Shown here: positions 63,360 through 64,000 of the stretch, one piece after another
Layout of the letters: every line of letters begins with the position of its first letter
Numbering within the stretch: the first letter of the stretch is position 1
Source of the DNA: Acerihabitans sp035013185
GTDB lineage: Bacteria; Pseudomonadota; Gammaproteobacteria; Enterobacterales; Enterobacteriaceae
Assembly (NCBI RefSeq): GCF_035013185.1
Contig: NZ_JAYGJO010000013.1
Location: 62,001 to 126,000 of the forward strand
Direction: 5' to 3'
DNA: 64,000 bases
Position numbers and translations under genes: made by a program
The notes under the pieces: model-generated
Told to the model about the DNA's origin: nothing
Seen by the model: only the letters and a program-made list of their open reading frames with translations
The model's database searches: none

Positions 63360-64000
63360 ATGAACCGTATTGCTCGCCAGACCACTGAATTACGCCGTGC
63401 CGAAAGTGCGCTTGCCGGTTACAACCGGTTAATGGCGTTGTTACACCAGCATCTTCCGGCGCGCATCGCAATGCTTTACGCCCGGCCGGGCGGCGAGGCG
63501 GGACACGTCATTGAATGGTCGAGCGATATTAACGGACAACCGCAGCCGATAACGTCGCTGCAGGAAGGTGAATCGCAAAAAGTACGCCACAGTCTATTGG
63601 AAAAACTGACGGCAGTTCGCCAGTTAGCCGATACTCTGGCCGCGCAGCCGGATCATGATGAACAGGACATCCAATTGTTGCGCCAGGCATCCAACCTGCC
63701 CGACGATGCCAATGTCTATTCTTTAAACGGGCAACCGGTGATCACCTGTTGGGGCGAAAAACCACTGCCTGATCTGCCGCCAGTGGTGCCATTAAACGCG
63801 CCGCAGGTCAATCCCGAGGTCGTCCCACCGTCAGTCGCCCCCCTTTTGGCCGTCGCGCCGCGCCGTTGGCGTCGGTGGTGGTGGCTTCTGTTGTTACTGC
63901 TGCTGTTACTCTGTGCTTTGCTCGCCTGGTGGTTCTGGCCGCGCGCGCTGCCGCCGGCCCCTGCCGTTATCGCTCCAGCCCCCGTGGTTATCCCACCCGT
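63360..64000 (+). CDS. SrfA-like virulence-associated membrane protein (cut by the window end)
   Basis: An ORF opens at the ATG at 63360 (MNRIARQTTELRRAESALAG) and runs 213 codons to the end. It contains a cytoplasmic helical part, an EWSSDINGQPQPITSL segment, the NVYSLNGQPVITCWGE motif seen in SrfA-family proteins, and then a strong single membrane helix (WRRWWWLLLLLLLLLCALLAWWFWP) followed by a Pro/Ala/Val-rich start of the outer domain. In other Enterobacteria srfA is followed by srfB and srfC, which would lie beyond this window. The identification is by resemblance and moderate. No ribosome site is strong. Confidence 0.6.
   Translation, partial: MNRIARQTTELRRAESALAGYNRLMALLHQHLPARIAMLYARPGGEAGHVIEWSSDINGQPQPITSLQEGESQKVRHSLLEKLTAVRQLADTLAAQPDHDEQDIQLLRQASNLPDDANVYSLNGQPVITCWGEKPLPDLPPVVPLNAPQVNPEVVPPSVAPLLAVAPRRWRRWWWLLLLLLLLLCALLAWWFWPRALPPAPAVIAPAPVVIPP

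Noticed and set aside
1..64000. tRNA, rRNA, insertion-sequence or prophage genes
   Set aside because: I saw no tRNA-like T-loop clusters, no rRNA sequence, no transposase with terminal repeats and no phage structural gene; the Rpn protein is a chromosomal accessory nuclease rather than a mobile element.

Overview
The window looks like an enterobacterial chromosome (Enterobacterales, gamma-Proteobacteria). The maltose regulon, YgjP, SatP, YgiQ, TreF, DhaKLM and the enterobactin-uptake proteins all read like recognisable E. coli counterparts. Several genes are decayed (entC/entA, entS, entF, ygiQ, toxin-antitoxin scars), and there are secreted-effector-like proteins and long AT-rich gaps. Together these suggest a host-associated lineage such as a Sodalis-like member of the Pectobacteriaceae/Bruguierivoracaceae. 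That placement is inference; no rRNA or tRNA gene was seen to confirm it.

Layout. 1-2.9 kb: a hydrophobic, Gly-rich unknown protein and a class II Fic AMP-transferase with a striking palindromic upstream region. 3.1-9.3 kb: a second-type SurE phosphatase and the PTS-dependent dihydroxyacetone kinase system (dhaR, dhaK-L-M), with dhaR converging on the operon. 9.6-12.3 kb: ygjP, a YaiW-like lipoprotein, a DUF1993 protein and a BhsA-like small periplasmic protein. 12.5-21.5 kb: an enterobactin locus in the E. coli gene order (inverted). Every uptake gene is intact (fepB, fepDGC, fes, fepA, plus mbtH/ybdZ), while every synthesis/export gene still detectable (entC, entA, entS, entF) is a short scar. 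21.6-25.4 kb: an XRE regulator, a drug-type MFS pump, an Ldh2-family dehydrogenase and copies of a ~65 bp repeat.

25.4-42.9 kb: the whole maltose/maltodextrin regulon in one stretch: malT, malPQ, then malEFG divergent from malK-lamB-malM. It is interrupted by a NmrA-family/LysR divergent pair between malQ and malG. The regulon imports maltodextrins through LamB, MalE and MalFGK2 and degrades them with MalP and MalQ under MalT (and probably CRP) control. 43.1 kb: satP.

43.7-45.8 kb is an AT-rich, nearly gene-free interval. It carries a long hairpin terminator and three exact-length 137 bp tandem repeats, then a FlxA-like coiled-coil protein. 46-50.6 kb: TetR/SDR, an F420-type NADP reductase and a NepI-like MFS/AraC pair. 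50.8-57.4 kb: a tiny exported protein, an Rpn-type nuclease, a frameshifted ygiQ, two very small overlapping ORFs, an orphan ParD, a fused AbiEi/HigA antitoxin scar, and an ECF sigma factor with its membrane partner. 57.6-64 kb: cytoplasmic trehalase, an effector-like Ser/Thr/Pro-rich protein, a GAF-GGDEF*-EAL phosphodiesterase and the start of a SrfA-like membrane protein.

The most interesting observations are the selective loss of siderophore synthesis with full retention of uptake, the 137 bp tandem array, the Fic operator-like palindromes, the two effector-like orphans and the cluster of solitary or broken antitoxins.
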